A stretch of 40,314 bases of DNA from Eshraghiella sp045542375. Lineage in GTDB: Bacteria; Bacillota; Clostridia; Lachnospirales; Lachnospiraceae. A program made the translations under genes and the position numbers. Positions 8,048 to 16,170 of the stretch are shown here, piece by piece. Within the stretch, counting starts at the first letter, position 1; each line of letters opens with the position of its first letter. The stretch covers positions 1 through 40,314 of the forward strand of contig JAZQKW010000097.1 of the NCBI GenBank assembly GCA_045542375.1, read 5' to 3'. The notes under the pieces are model-generated. The model had not been told where the DNA came from, ran no database searches, and was given only the letters and a program-made list of their open reading frames with translations.

Positions 8048-8868
8048 TACATTTCACCTATTACATTTCTTAATAAAGTAACCATATTATTCTTGGCAAG
8101 GGCAGCAGTGGCAGTTACCTCTTCATGTGAGAGTTCTCCCTCTGAAAGTCCTGCAGCCTTGTTGGTAATAAGGGAAATTCCTAATATATCCATACCACAG
8201 TGTCGTGCAACAATTGCTTCAGGGACTGTTGACATTCCTGCTGCATCAGCACCTAACATCTTAACGACTCTAATCTCAGCAGGTGTTTCATACTGAGGTC
8301 CCTTAAAATAACAGTATACACCTTCCTGTAACGCAATACCGTTATCAGAAGCGATTCTCTTCGCCATATCCCTTAAAGAAGCAGTGTACACCTCGGTCAT
8401 ATCCTTAAATCGAGGTCCGAATTCATCAAGGTTAGGGCCTCTTAAAGGAGATGGACACATAAAACTTAAATGGTCACTGATAAGCATAATTGAACCGGGA
8501 TTAAGCACATCAGATATACCGCCGGCAGCATTGGTAAGAACTAATTTCTTAACACCAAGGGCAGCAAACACTCTTATTGGAAAAGTTGTAACGTCCATTT
8601 CATGACCTTCATAATAATGAAAGCGTCCCTTCATAACCAGAATGTTACGGTTATTATAAGAGCCAAAAATAAGCTCGCCTGCGTGTCCGGCTACGGTAGA
8701 GGTCTTAAAATTAGGAATATCTTCGTATTTCAAGGTTACAGGTGAGCTCATATCATCAAATACGTCACCAAGTCCTGAACCCAGAATAATGGCTATATCA
8801 GGTGTGCAGCTTATATGACTTCTGATATAGTCAGTAGTTTCTTTAATTCTGTTCATAATATCGTTCAT
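8047..8868 (-). CDS. punA: Purine-nucleoside phosphorylase, trimeric type
   Basis: 273 residues, the usual length for the low-molecular-mass trimeric PNP family. It splits inosine or guanosine with phosphate to free base and ribose-1-phosphate in purine salvage. Motifs are the phosphate loop GSGLGD, MKGRFHYYEGH, LTNAAGG, GPQYETPAEIR and AAGMSTVPEA. The later LITNKAAG carries the Asn expected for 6-oxopurine (guanine/hypoxanthine) preference. It is first gene of a leftward operon, with a GAGGAACA ribosome binding site and its own divergent promoter. Confidence 0.93.
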   Translation of the reverse strand: MNDIMNRIKETTDYIRSHISCTPDIAIILGSGLGDVFDDMSSPVTLKYEDIPNFKTSTVAGHAGELIFGSYNNRNILVMKGRFHYYEGHEMDVTTFPIRVFAALGVKKLVLTNAAGGISDVLNPGSIMLISDHLSFMCPSPLRGPNLDEFGPRFKDMTEVYTASLRDMAKRIASDNGIALQEGVYCYFKGPQYETPAEIRVVKMLGADAAGMSTVPEAIVARHCGMDILGISLITNKAAGLSEGELSHEEVTATAALAKNNMVTLLRNVIGEM

Positions 8869-8893
8869 AATCTGTTCCTCCCATATTTAAAAT

Positions 8894-8922
8894 ATTATAA
8901 CTTATTGGTTGAAGTTATGCAA
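8894..8922 (-). promoter_or_regulatory. Putative promoter of the punA operon
   Basis: On the minus strand TTGCAT (8922-8917), a 17-base spacer and a perfect TATAAT (8899-8894) sit upstream of punA. The -35 is interleaved with the divergent promoter for the ABC exporter. Confidence 0.6.
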
Positions 8923-8938
8923 TGTGTAGTGTTATAAT
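8909..8938 (+). promoter_or_regulatory. Putative promoter of the ABC exporter operon
   Basis: TTGAAG (8909-8914), an 18-base spacer and a perfect TATAAT (8933-8938), 36 bases before the ATG at 8974. It is back to back with the punA promoter and their -35 regions lie only two bases apart. Confidence 0.6.
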
Positions 8939-8973
8939 TAATCGAATAATGAAGAAATTTTAGAGGTGCGAAT

Positions 8974-9681
8974 ATGCTTGTATGTGATAATGTAGTGAAG
9001 ACTTATGGCGCCTTCAGGGCGGTGGATGGAGTTAATCTCACACTTGTGCCGGGTAAGGTTATTGCCCTTCTTGGTCCTAATGGAAGTGGTAAGTCAACAC
9101 TTATGAAGATGATAGTAGGATTAATACAGCCTACATCGGGTAATATATATCTTGAAAATCAGCCATTGAGTGATGAATCAAGGAATTATATTACATATAT
9201 GCCAACAGAGAATTATTTTTATAATTATATGTCTATTAAGGATGTTGTAACCTTTTACAAGGATTTTTATGCCGATTTTAGCGAAGATGCCTTTTATTCC
9301 ATTCTTGATAAGATGCAGTTGTCATATGATGGTAAAATAAGAAATATGTCAACCGGTATGCTTGCCAAGCTTAAGGTTGCAGTTGCGATGGCAAGGAATT
9401 CCCGAATAATAATGCTTGATGAGCCACTTAATGGAATTGATCTTATTGCGAGAGAGAATGTTATAGGAGCAATTAAGGAATACATGACACCGGACAAAAT
9501 ATTACTTGTGTCAAGTCATATCGTAGATGAGTTGGAGACTATATCTGACGGGGTGATTTACATGAGAAATGGAGTTGTTGTGGAATCCGGAGATATAGAA
9601 AGCGTAAAAGCTCATAATGAAGGAATGTCTTTAGTTGACATATACAAGAAGATATACGGAGGAGGATACTACAATGCTTAA
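8974..9681 (+). CDS. ABC transporter ATP-binding protein (ABC-2/YtrB-like)
   Basis: 235 residues with one ABC domain: Walker A GPNGSGKST (about 33-41), Walker B IIMLDEPLNGID, and a switch His in VSSHIVDE. The signature loop reads MSTGMLAKL rather than LSGGQ. Altered loops of this kind are common in NatA/YtrB-type exporters. The downstream permease start overlaps its stop by eight bases, so the pair forms one exporter. The substrate is unknown; antibiotic or peptide export and bacitracin-type stress response are possible for this group. The ribosome binding site is AGAGGTG. Confidence 0.9.
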   Translation: MLVCDNVVKTYGAFRAVDGVNLTLVPGKVIALLGPNGSGKSTLMKMIVGLIQPTSGNIYLENQPLSDESRNYITYMPTENYFYNYMSIKDVVTFYKDFYADFSEDAFYSILDKMQLSYDGKIRNMSTGMLAKLKVAVAMARNSRIIMLDEPLNGIDLIARENVIGAIKEYMTPDKILLVSSHIVDELETISDGVIYMRNGVVVESGDIESVKAHNEGMSLVDIYKKIYGGGYYNA

Positions 9682-10438
9682 ACTTATTAAACATGAAATC
9701 CTCAAGGATAAGGTTACATACATAATGATACTGATAGCGATGGTAGCGGTAGAGGTGTATTTTCTTTTGAGTTTCTCGATAGGAAGCAGGGTGAATATGA
9801 TTACGTCATCGGCACTTTTTATACTTGGTGGAGTAGGCGGTATATTTTTCCTCCTTGTGCTGGGACTTATATCGTATTCGAGAGAGTTAAGCTCCAAGTA
9901 CAGCTATATGACCTTTATGACACCTAATTCAACCCGTAAAATAATTGGAGCAAAATATCTTACAATATTTGGAATCACTGCAATAACTTCAGTTTTATAT
10001 GTTGGCTTTATAATTCTTGACGTTGCAATTGTACATGCAAAATATAACCAGATTAATTTATTCCTTGGTATTGTGGAAGCGGGAGCAGACGTGTTGGGAA
10101 TGAATATTAAGAAGTGGATAGGTGAGATGGGCGTGACACTTGTTCAGTTATGGATTGGAATGATACTTACCATAAGCTGTGGTTACCTTGCAGTTACATT
10201 CAGCAGAACAGTACTGGCAGGGAAGAAGAGTAATGGATTTTTGACATTTGTATTTTTTGTTGTGATAGTAATTGTGGTAAATGTAATAGACAGTTATATT
10301 CCAGCCATAAAGAATACATACAGCACCTTCTCAGAAATGTTTGTAGCGCAGATTCCTAATTACATATTTAAGATAGCAGTTATCATTGGTACATACTTTT
10401 TTGTATCATATATGCTTAAGAAAAAGATAAGCCTTTAA
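9674..10438 (+). CDS. ABC-2 type transporter permease
   Basis: 254 residues from the ATG at 9674, chosen because GGAGG (9661-9665) lies eight bases upstream. A longer frame from 9635 has no such site and would lie inside the ATPase gene. About six hydrophobic helices are visible, including KVTYIMILIAMVAVEVYFLL near the start, a Gly-rich second helix (FILGGVGGIFFLL) and a strong last pair. YSRELSSKYSYMTFMTP between helices 2 and 3 is typical of ABC-2 permeases. It partners the overlapping ATPase. The substrate cannot be inferred. Confidence 0.85.
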   Translation: MLKLIKHEILKDKVTYIMILIAMVAVEVYFLLSFSIGSRVNMITSSALFILGGVGGIFFLLVLGLISYSRELSSKYSYMTFMTPNSTRKIIGAKYLTIFGITAITSVLYVGFIILDVAIVHAKYNQINLFLGIVEAGADVLGMNIKKWIGEMGVTLVQLWIGMILTISCGYLAVTFSRTVLAGKKSNGFLTFVFFVVIVIVVNVIDSYIPAIKNTYSTFSEMFVAQIPNYIFKIAVIIGTYFFVSYMLKKKISL

Positions 10439-10468
10439 TTGACACATATATTTGGTATTTGGTAAAAT
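10439..10468 (+). promoter_or_regulatory. Putative promoter of rex
   Basis: A perfect TTGACA (10439-10444) begins at the last bases of the permease stop codon, followed by an 18-base spacer and TAAAAT (10463-10468). A perfect TATAAT at 10472-10477 is an alternative -10 but lies too far away (27 bases). I see no clear Rex operator in this gap. Confidence 0.5.
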
Positions 10469-10495
10469 TGATATAATATAATCAGGAGGAACCTA

Positions 10496-11125
10496 ATGGA
10501 CAGAAATGACATATCCTTAGCAGTAATTAAGAGACTTCCCAGATATGTACGATACCTTGAGGAACTGTTGGATAACGGAGTGGAGCGAATTTCATCCAGT
10601 GATTTAAGTAAGAGAATGAATGTTACAGCTTCTCAGATACGACAGGATTTGAATAACTTCGGCGGCTTTGGGCAGCAGGGATACGGATATAATGTTAAGT
10701 TTCTTCATGATGAGATTACGAAGATATTGGGAATAGACAAGGTACACAGTATTGTGATTGTAGGTGCAGGTAATCTTGGAAGAGCCCTTGCCAATTACGC
10801 TAATTTTGAGAAAAGAGGCTTTGTTGTTAAGGGGATGTTTGATACCAATCCGGAGCTTATTAATACGGAATGCAGAGGTGCCAGAGTAATGCCTATGTCA
10901 GAGATGGAGGATTTCATCAGGGATAACGGTATTGAGATTCTTGCACTTACCATACCTAAGACAAGCGCCACAGAGGTAGTAACGGCAGCGGTTGCAGCAG
11001 GTATTAAGGGAATATGGAATTTTGCCCACATAGATCTTGTGGTTCCTGATAATGTAGTAGTTGAAAATGTTCATCTTTCGGAAAGTCTGATGACACTATC
11101 ATATAATATAACGAGGTTGGAATAA
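10496..11125 (+). CDS. rex: Redox-sensing transcriptional repressor Rex
   Basis: 209 residues, standard length. Rex binds DNA when NADH/NAD is low and derepresses fermentation and respiration genes when NADH rises. The N-terminal winged helix (about 1-80) contains the recognition region SASQIRQDL-like ASQIRQDLNNFGGFG. The Rossmann domain begins with IVIVGAGNLGRALANY (about 84-99). The C-terminus has the domain-swapped helix typical of the dimer. An AGGAGG ribosome binding site precedes the ATG. It is followed within three bases by a coiled-coil gene. Confidence 0.96.
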   Translation: MDRNDISLAVIKRLPRYVRYLEELLDNGVERISSSDLSKRMNVTASQIRQDLNNFGGFGQQGYGYNVKFLHDEITKILGIDKVHSIVIVGAGNLGRALANYANFEKRGFVVKGMFDTNPELINTECRGARVMPMSEMEDFIRDNGIEILALTIPKTSATEVVTAAVAAGIKGIWNFAHIDLVVPDNVVVENVHLSESLMTLSYNITRLE

Positions 11126-11128
11126 TAT

Positions 11129-11743
11129 ATGTCACTTACTATTGAAGAAGTTAAGAAGAATGTTGCATATAAGCGACTTCCCATAGTCATTCTGGATGAA
11201 CGCTGGCACAGGCTTTTTCCTGAGAAGGAGAAGACATCTGAGATAAGAAAGTTAGAGAAGAATCTTAATGAACTCCTTAAGAGACAGGGGCAGATTACCA
11301 ATGACCTTAAGGCTCTTAAGAAGATTAAGGCGGGTCTTATGAAGGAGATTCTTGAGAATTCAGAGGTTGAGGGAGAATCGGATTCTAAGAGACAGAAGCT
11401 AATGGCACGCAATCAGAAGCTTCTTATTGAAGCGAAGGAGAAGATAGAAGCCTTAGAGGAAGAGGAATTTGAGATTCCTGAGAAGATTCGTACTGCCAAT
11501 ATTGAGCTTATGATAGAAGGTGTTGATGAGTGTTACAGAAGAATACACCAGAATTATAAGGATATCCAGTTGTTAGGTGTTCTCATTAATGAGATGAGAA
11601 CAGAGCTTAAGAAGCATGTTGTTGATAAACAGGATAAAGAAATCATGAATACAGAAATATATTCTTACATGCATGATATTTTAGGACCGGAGATGATGGA
11701 GATTTTTGATAATAGCACCGGACCCGGCAAGAAGAAAAAATAA
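11129..11743 (+). CDS. Coiled-coil protein of unknown function downstream of rex
   Basis: 204 residues, unrecognised. It has no signal peptide and no membrane segment. Residues about 40-120 are a charged Lys/Glu/Leu helix with heptad spacing (IRKLEKNLNELLKRQGQI and onward), and 135-175 is a second helical stretch. The N-terminus, KNVAYKRLPIVILDERWHRLFP, is less repetitive and may be a folded element or binding site. The tail ends GPGKKKK. It begins three bases after rex and ends at a terminator, so the two form a bicistronic unit. It could be a scaffold or a nucleoid- or envelope-associated factor; no motif decides. Confidence 0.8.
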   Translation: MSLTIEEVKKNVAYKRLPIVILDERWHRLFPEKEKTSEIRKLEKNLNELLKRQGQITNDLKALKKIKAGLMKEILENSEVEGESDSKRQKLMARNQKLLIEAKEKIEALEEEEFEIPEKIRTANIELMIEGVDECYRRIHQNYKDIQLLGVLINEMRTELKKHVVDKQDKEIMNTEIYSYMHDILGPEMMEIFDNSTGPGKKKK

Positions 11744-11772
11744 CGCTGCAGGAGCTTTTCTGTAGCGTTTTT
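11742..11772 (+). terminator. Rho-independent terminator after the rex unit
   Basis: A 10-base stem, AACGCTGCAG (11742-11751) and CTGTAGCGTT (11760-11769) with one G-T pair, an 8-base loop and a run of five T. The stem begins inside the stop codon of the coiled-coil gene. The next gene's ribosome binding site follows within 10 bases, so read-through may supply the downstream operon. Confidence 0.85.
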
Positions 11773-11791
11773 GAATATAAGGAGATTGTTT

Positions 11792-13300
11792 ATGAGATAT
11801 GCATTGACTGCCGCAATGGCGAAGGAAACGGATAGAGTAACAATAGAAGAGATAGGTGTTCCGTCAGTTGTTCTAATGGAGAGGGCAGCAGAGGCGGTTG
11901 CTCTCAAGACAGCGGAAATAGCAGCTTTGTTCAACAGAGGTGTAAGGGTTCTTGCTGTATGTGGATGCGGTAACAATGGAGCGGATGCAATTGCTGCAGC
12001 GAGAATACTCAGCTGGCAGGGTATGAGTGTTGATATTGCAGTTGTAGGCAACGAAGAGCATTCTACTGAAGAATATCTATTGCAGAAGAGTATTGCCCTT
12101 AAGTCGGGCATGACAGTTGTTAACATAACCGAGCTTCCGGAATATGATATAGTGATAGATGGTATTTTGGGAATTGGACTTAAAGGTGCTGTCAGAGAAG
12201 AATATGAAGAGATAATCAGACTCATAAATAATACTAGAAATATTGTTGTAAGCGTTGATGTTCCGTCCGGTGTAGACGCAACTACTGGAGCGGTAGCCAC
12301 AGAGGCTGTTAAAGCAGATGTTACAGTTACATTCGGATATATCAAGACGGGTATTTTGCAATATCCGGGTAAATTATATGCAGGCGAAATAACGGTAACG
12401 GATATAGGCTTTTATCCGGAGGCGGTTAAGAGTATGAATCCGCCAATGTATTTTACCCCTGAAAGCATACAGGGGATTCCTTCAAGAAAGAAGGATGCGA
12501 ACAAAGGAACTTATGGAAGACTGCTTGTTATTGCAGGAAGCGAGGATATGAGCGGAGCTGCATATCTGAGTGGGGCAGCAGCTCTCAGAAGTGGAGCGGG
12601 GCTTGTTGAAATAGTTACCCACGACAGAAATGCAGAGCTGATAAGAAAGATGCTTCCTGAGGCAATTGTTACAGGTTACACTGAAGATAATGCAACAGAT
12701 GTAATTGGTTCTAAGCTTGATAAGTCAACCTGCATTATCCTTGGACCGGGACTTTCACAGTCTGATACGGCAGAGGGAATTGTTGATTTTGTATTAAATA
12801 ATGCAGGTATACCATTAATTATAGATGCAGATGCACTAAATATAATTTCAAAAGATATATCTGTATTGAAAAGATATCCGTCTGCTGTTATAATTACACC
12901 GCATATCGGTGAAATGACAAGACTTACAGGTATGAGTGCAGAGGCGATTAAATCGGACAGAATGAAGGTGGCATCAGAATTTGCACAGAACAATAACAGC
13001 ATTGTTGTTATGAAGGATGCGGTAACTGTTGTGGCTGAGAATAATTCCGGAAACAGAATGTATATTAATACTTCCGGAACCCCGGCAATGGCGAAAGCCG
13101 GACTTGGGGATGTGCTTACAGGAGTTATAGCAGGTATGTATATGCTGGGTATAGAGCCATATTCGGCTGCAGCCATGGGAACATATATACATGGAATGGC
13201 AGGAGAACTGGCTGCATATGAAATGGGAGAACATTCAGTTATTGCCACGGATGTAGTGGATTGTATAAGTAAGGTTCTCAATACTAATAAAGGAAGTTGA
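11792..13300 (+). CDS. nnr: Bifunctional NAD(P)H-hydrate epimerase / ADP-dependent dehydratase
   Basis: 502 residues from the ATG at 11792, which follows AAGGAGA. An upstream TTG at 11771 has no binding site. The N-terminal half (about 1-210) is the YjeF_N epimerase domain and the C-terminal half (about 225-500) the ribokinase-like dehydratase domain. Together they repair hydrated NADH and NADPH. The dehydratase motif is clear: GTPAMAKAGLGDVLTGVIAGM. VIITPHIGEMTRL and IVIDADALN-like LIIDADALNI also fit. In the epimerase, the usual GNNGGDG reads GNNGADAI, a small departure. Its end adjoins alr, with which it is commonly linked in Firmicutes. Confidence 0.93.
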   Translation: MRYALTAAMAKETDRVTIEEIGVPSVVLMERAAEAVALKTAEIAALFNRGVRVLAVCGCGNNGADAIAAARILSWQGMSVDIAVVGNEEHSTEEYLLQKSIALKSGMTVVNITELPEYDIVIDGILGIGLKGAVREEYEEIIRLINNTRNIVVSVDVPSGVDATTGAVATEAVKADVTVTFGYIKTGILQYPGKLYAGEITVTDIGFYPEAVKSMNPPMYFTPESIQGIPSRKKDANKGTYGRLLVIAGSEDMSGAAYLSGAAALRSGAGLVEIVTHDRNAELIRKMLPEAIVTGYTEDNATDVIGSKLDKSTCIILGPGLSQSDTAEGIVDFVLNNAGIPLIIDADALNIISKDISVLKRYPSAVIITPHIGEMTRLTGMSAEAIKSDRMKVASEFAQNNNSIVVMKDAVTVVAENNSGNRMYINTSGTPAMAKAGLGDVLTGVIAGMYMLGIEPYSAAAMGTYIHGMAGELAAYEMGEHSVIATDVVDCISKVLNTNKGS

Positions 13301-13302
13301 TT

Positions 13303-14427
13303 GTGGTGGAAGAATTTACAAGAACGTATTCGGTAATCCATCTGGATGCAATATATCGCAATATAGAAGAGGCAAGAAAAAGAATCGGCAACGATACCAA
13401 GATAATGGCTATTGTTAAGGCTAATGCCTATGGACATGGAGCAGTGGAGGTTGCAGGTGCAATTAAGGATAAAGTGTATGGATTTGCAGTTGCAACTGTC
13501 AGGGAAGCAATAACTCTTAGGGAAAGTGGAGTGACTAATCCGATTCTTGTACTTGGATATGTGTGTAAGGCGGAATATGAAACAGTAATTCTTAATGATA
13601 TTACTTTTGCTATACTTACTAAGGAAATGGCAAAGGATATATCTGAATGTGCAGTAAGAATTAATAAGACTGCCACATGCCATATTAAGATTAATACAGG
13701 AATGAACAGAATTGGTTTTCCTACCAATTCTCAATCTATTGACGAGATAGAAGAGATAACAGGCTATGATGGGCTTGACTGTGAGGGTATTTTTATGCAT
13801 TTTGCAACAGCAGATTGCGAAGATAAGACCTATTCAAGAGAACAGTATGAGCGTTTTATGGAAATGTTAGCGGAGCTTGAGCAGAGAAATGTTACATTCA
13901 GGATAAGACATTGTGCTAACAGCGCTACCATAGTTGATATGCCGGAATACAAGCTTGATATGGTCCGTGAGGGAATAATTTTATACGGACTTAAGCCATC
14001 TGAGGAAGTTGACAGGGAGATGAAGTATTATCCTGCACTTGAACTTAAGAGTCATGTTATTTTTGTAAAAGAGCTTCCTGCAGGGGAAAGCGTAAGCTAT
14101 GGCAGAACATATATTACAAAAGCGCCTACTAAGGTTGCTACCGTTGCAATCGGTTATGCAGATGGTTATCCAAGAGCACTTTCCAATAAGGGATATGTGC
14201 TTGTACATGGTAAGAAGGCACCTGTAATAGGAAGAGTGTGTATGGACCAGATGATGATAGATGTAACGGATATTGACAATGTTCAGGTTGAAGATGTGGT
14301 AACCGTTGTGGGAAGAGATGGAGATGAGGAAATCACATTTGAGGAGCTTGGCAGACTTGCAGACAGATTTAATTATGAATTTGTATGTGATATCTCAGAA
14401 AGAGTGGAAAGAAAATACATCCTGTAA
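13303..14427 (+). CDS. alr: Alanine racemase
   Basis: 374 residues. The start is GTG at 13303 (or 13306), because AAGGAAG ends at 13296; an in-frame TTG at 13297 leaves no spacing. It interconverts L- and D-alanine with PLP to supply peptidoglycan. The PLP lysine is in IVKANAYGHG and the catalytic tyrosine region is near SYGRTY, with RVCMDQMMIDVTD downstream. It is full length, with a TIM-barrel N-terminal and a beta C-terminal domain. D-Ala made here feeds MurF further down the same run through D-Ala-D-Ala ligase, which is not in this window. Confidence 0.95.
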   Translation: MVEEFTRTYSVIHLDAIYRNIEEARKRIGNDTKIMAIVKANAYGHGAVEVAGAIKDKVYGFAVATVREAITLRESGVTNPILVLGYVCKAEYETVILNDITFAILTKEMAKDISECAVRINKTATCHIKINTGMNRIGFPTNSQSIDEIEEITGYDGLDCEGIFMHFATADCEDKTYSREQYERFMEMLAELEQRNVTFRIRHCANSATIVDMPEYKLDMVREGIILYGLKPSEEVDREMKYYPALELKSHVIFVKELPAGESVSYGRTYITKAPTKVATVAIGYADGYPRALSNKGYVLVHGKKAPVIGRVCMDQMMIDVTDIDNVQVEDVVTVVGRDGDEEITFEELGRLADRFNYEFVCDISERVERKYIL

Positions 14428-14493
14428 TGTGAATAAATACACATGATACCGGAAATAATGTAATCATTATGAATGAAAGGTCGTGTGTATCAG

Positions 14494-14841
14494 GTGAATA
14501 TTAGAAGGGGAGATATTTTTTACGCAGATTTAAGACCTGTGGTTGGGTCTGAACAGGGAGGGGTGAGACCGGTACTTATAGTACAGAATGATACCGGGAA
14601 CAGACATAGCCCTACCGTAATAATTGCAGCAATAACCTCAAGAATCAAGACTAAGCTTCCGACACATGTAGAAATAGATTCGGGAAGGTATGCAATGATT
14701 AAGGACTCAGTTATTTTGCTTGAACAGTTAAGAACAATTGACAAGGCAAGACTTAAGGATAAAGTGTGTCACCTTGATAATGAGATAATTGATAAAGTTA
14801 ATGAAGCACTGATTACAAGTCTTGAGATACAACATACATAA
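14494..14841 (+). CDS. mazF: MazF/EndoA-family mRNA interferase toxin, no adjacent antitoxin
   Basis: 115 residues from GTG at 14494, giving the family-standard start (V/M)NIRRGDIFYADL and the usual EndoA length of about 116. An in-frame ATG at 14473 and a GTG at 14485 are alternatives; GAAAGG (14475-14480) is the only nearby ribosome binding site. Motifs are VVGSEQGGVRPVLIVQND, GNRHSPTVI, AAITSR and LLEQLRTIDK. MazF enzymes cut single-stranded mRNA at short sites, UACAU for the Bacillus enzyme. In Bacillus the antitoxin gene lies between alr and the toxin gene; here the gap (14428-14493) is too short for one. Control of the toxin must lie elsewhere, or it has been recruited for another purpose. 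Confidence 0.92.
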   Translation: MNIRRGDIFYADLRPVVGSEQGGVRPVLIVQNDTGNRHSPTVIIAAITSRIKTKLPTHVEIDSGRYAMIKDSVILLEQLRTIDKARLKDKVCHLDNEIIDKVNEALITSLEIQHT

Positions 14842-14856
14842 GAAGGAGATTGGAAG

Positions 14857-16170
14857 ATGGATGAAACCCATACCTATATAGGAATAATTCTGTATATTAT
14901 TTTTCTTGTTACAGATATGGTTTTATATGCCTTTAAGTCTGCCATAAGTGTTATTAATACTAAGGTAATTGATGAAAAGGCAGAAGGTGGAGATAAGAGG
15001 GCAATTCAATTAGACAGGATATTGGATAATCCGGCCAACTTTGATATTACAATGAATGTGTTTATATTCATGAGTACCCTTGTTGCCGGAGGATACATAG
15101 TTGATGCCATAGCGGCAGGGATTGGCGGTTATATTGGTGTAAGACTTGGCGTCGCAGTTATAATGCTTGTTGTTATGCTGATATTCGGACTCTGTATTCC
15201 GTACAGACTTGGAAAAATTAATGCAGAGAAGAAGGCACTTGGTCTGATAAAATCAGTTCGGATTATTATGATAGTCTTTTTCCCGATTATATGGATAACA
15301 ATGTCGGTATCCAGACTTTTCCTTAAGATGTTTGGAATTAAATTCAAGGGCGACGAGGATAATGTAACTGAGGAAGAGATAATTACAATGGTTAATGAGG
15401 GCCAGGAACAGGGTCTTATTGAAGCCAGCGAGGCAGAGATGATTAATAATATTTTTGAACTTGGGGATAAGAATGCCGGAGATATTATGACTCATCGTTC
15501 TAATATAGAGGCAGTGGAGCGAAATACCACTCTTGATGAATTTATAAGGAACAGCGTAGACGGTAAATATTCAAGACTTCCGGTATATGATGAAGATATT
15601 GATAATATTGTTGGAACAATTCATCTGAGAGATGCTATAATAGCCCATAGAAATACTTCTAACAGGAAGAAAAAAATAACTGACATAAAAGGTCTTATGA
15701 GGGAAGCGTTTTTTGTTCCTGAGTCAAGGGATATAGACGACCTTCTTAATGAAATGAGAGATAATAAGATACATATGGGTATTGTTGTAGATGAATATGG
15801 TCAGACAGCCGGAATTATATCAATGGAAGATATTCTTGAGGAAATTGTGGGCAATATTCTGGATGAGTATGATGAGGAAGAGATTTTTGAACAGACTGAG
15901 AATGATACCTATGTGGTTGACGGACTGACAGAACTTGATGATTTAAGCAAGATACTGAATGTTCGTATAGAGAATGAGAATTATGATACTTTGAACGGTT
16001 TCCTGATTTCTAAGCTGGGAAGAATTGCAGATGAGGATGAGAAGGAAATTGTTGAAGCATATGGCTGCAGGTTTCATATACTTGAGGTAACAGGAAATGT
16101 TATCAGAAAGGTTGAGATAATACAGCTCAAGAAAGACAATAACGAAGAAGAGAGGCAAAAAGATGAGTGA
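14857..16170 (+). CDS. CNNM/CBS-domain membrane protein (hemolysin/CorC family)
   Basis: 437 residues. An N-terminal DUF21/CNNM transmembrane domain (about 1-165, three to four helices) is followed by a CBS pair (about 200-330; for example MTHRSNIEAV and YSRLPVYDEDIDNIVG) and a C-terminal CorC_HlyC domain (about 345-425). This architecture is found in magnesium/cobalt efflux or magnesium-homeostasis proteins; the name hemolysin is historical. VDEYGQTAGIISMEDILEE is a strong family motif. It starts 15 bases after mazF with AAGGAGA, and overlaps metY by eight bases. Confidence 0.9.
   Translation: MDETHTYIGIILYIIFLVTDMVLYAFKSAISVINTKVIDEKAEGGDKRAIQLDRILDNPANFDITMNVFIFMSTLVAGGYIVDAIAAGIGGYIGVRLGVAVIMLVVMLIFGLCIPYRLGKINAEKKALGLIKSVRIIMIVFFPIIWITMSVSRLFLKMFGIKFKGDEDNVTEEEIITMVNEGQEQGLIEASEAEMINNIFELGDKNAGDIMTHRSNIEAVERNTTLDEFIRNSVDGKYSRLPVYDEDIDNIVGTIHLRDAIIAHRNTSNRKKKITDIKGLMREAFFVPESRDIDDLLNEMRDNKIHMGIVVDEYGQTAGIISMEDILEEIVGNILDEYDEEEIFEQTENDTYVVDGLTELDDLSKILNVRIENENYDTLNGFLISKLGRIADEDEKEIVEAYGCRFHILEVTGNVIRKVEIIQLKKDNNEEERQKDE

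Noticed and set aside
12676..13800. A 374-codon minus-strand ORF spanning the nnr/alr junction.
   Set aside because: It is antisense to two clear enzyme genes with full family motifs, and its translation is low-complexity Ser/Ile/Cys-rich text without a recognisable domain.
14455..14470. ATAATG-TAAT-CATTAT palindrome before mazF, as a toxin-antitoxin operator.
   Set aside because: The stem is short and entirely AT-rich apart from one G-C pair, common in this base composition; there is no promoter beside it, and the gene appears to be inside an operon.
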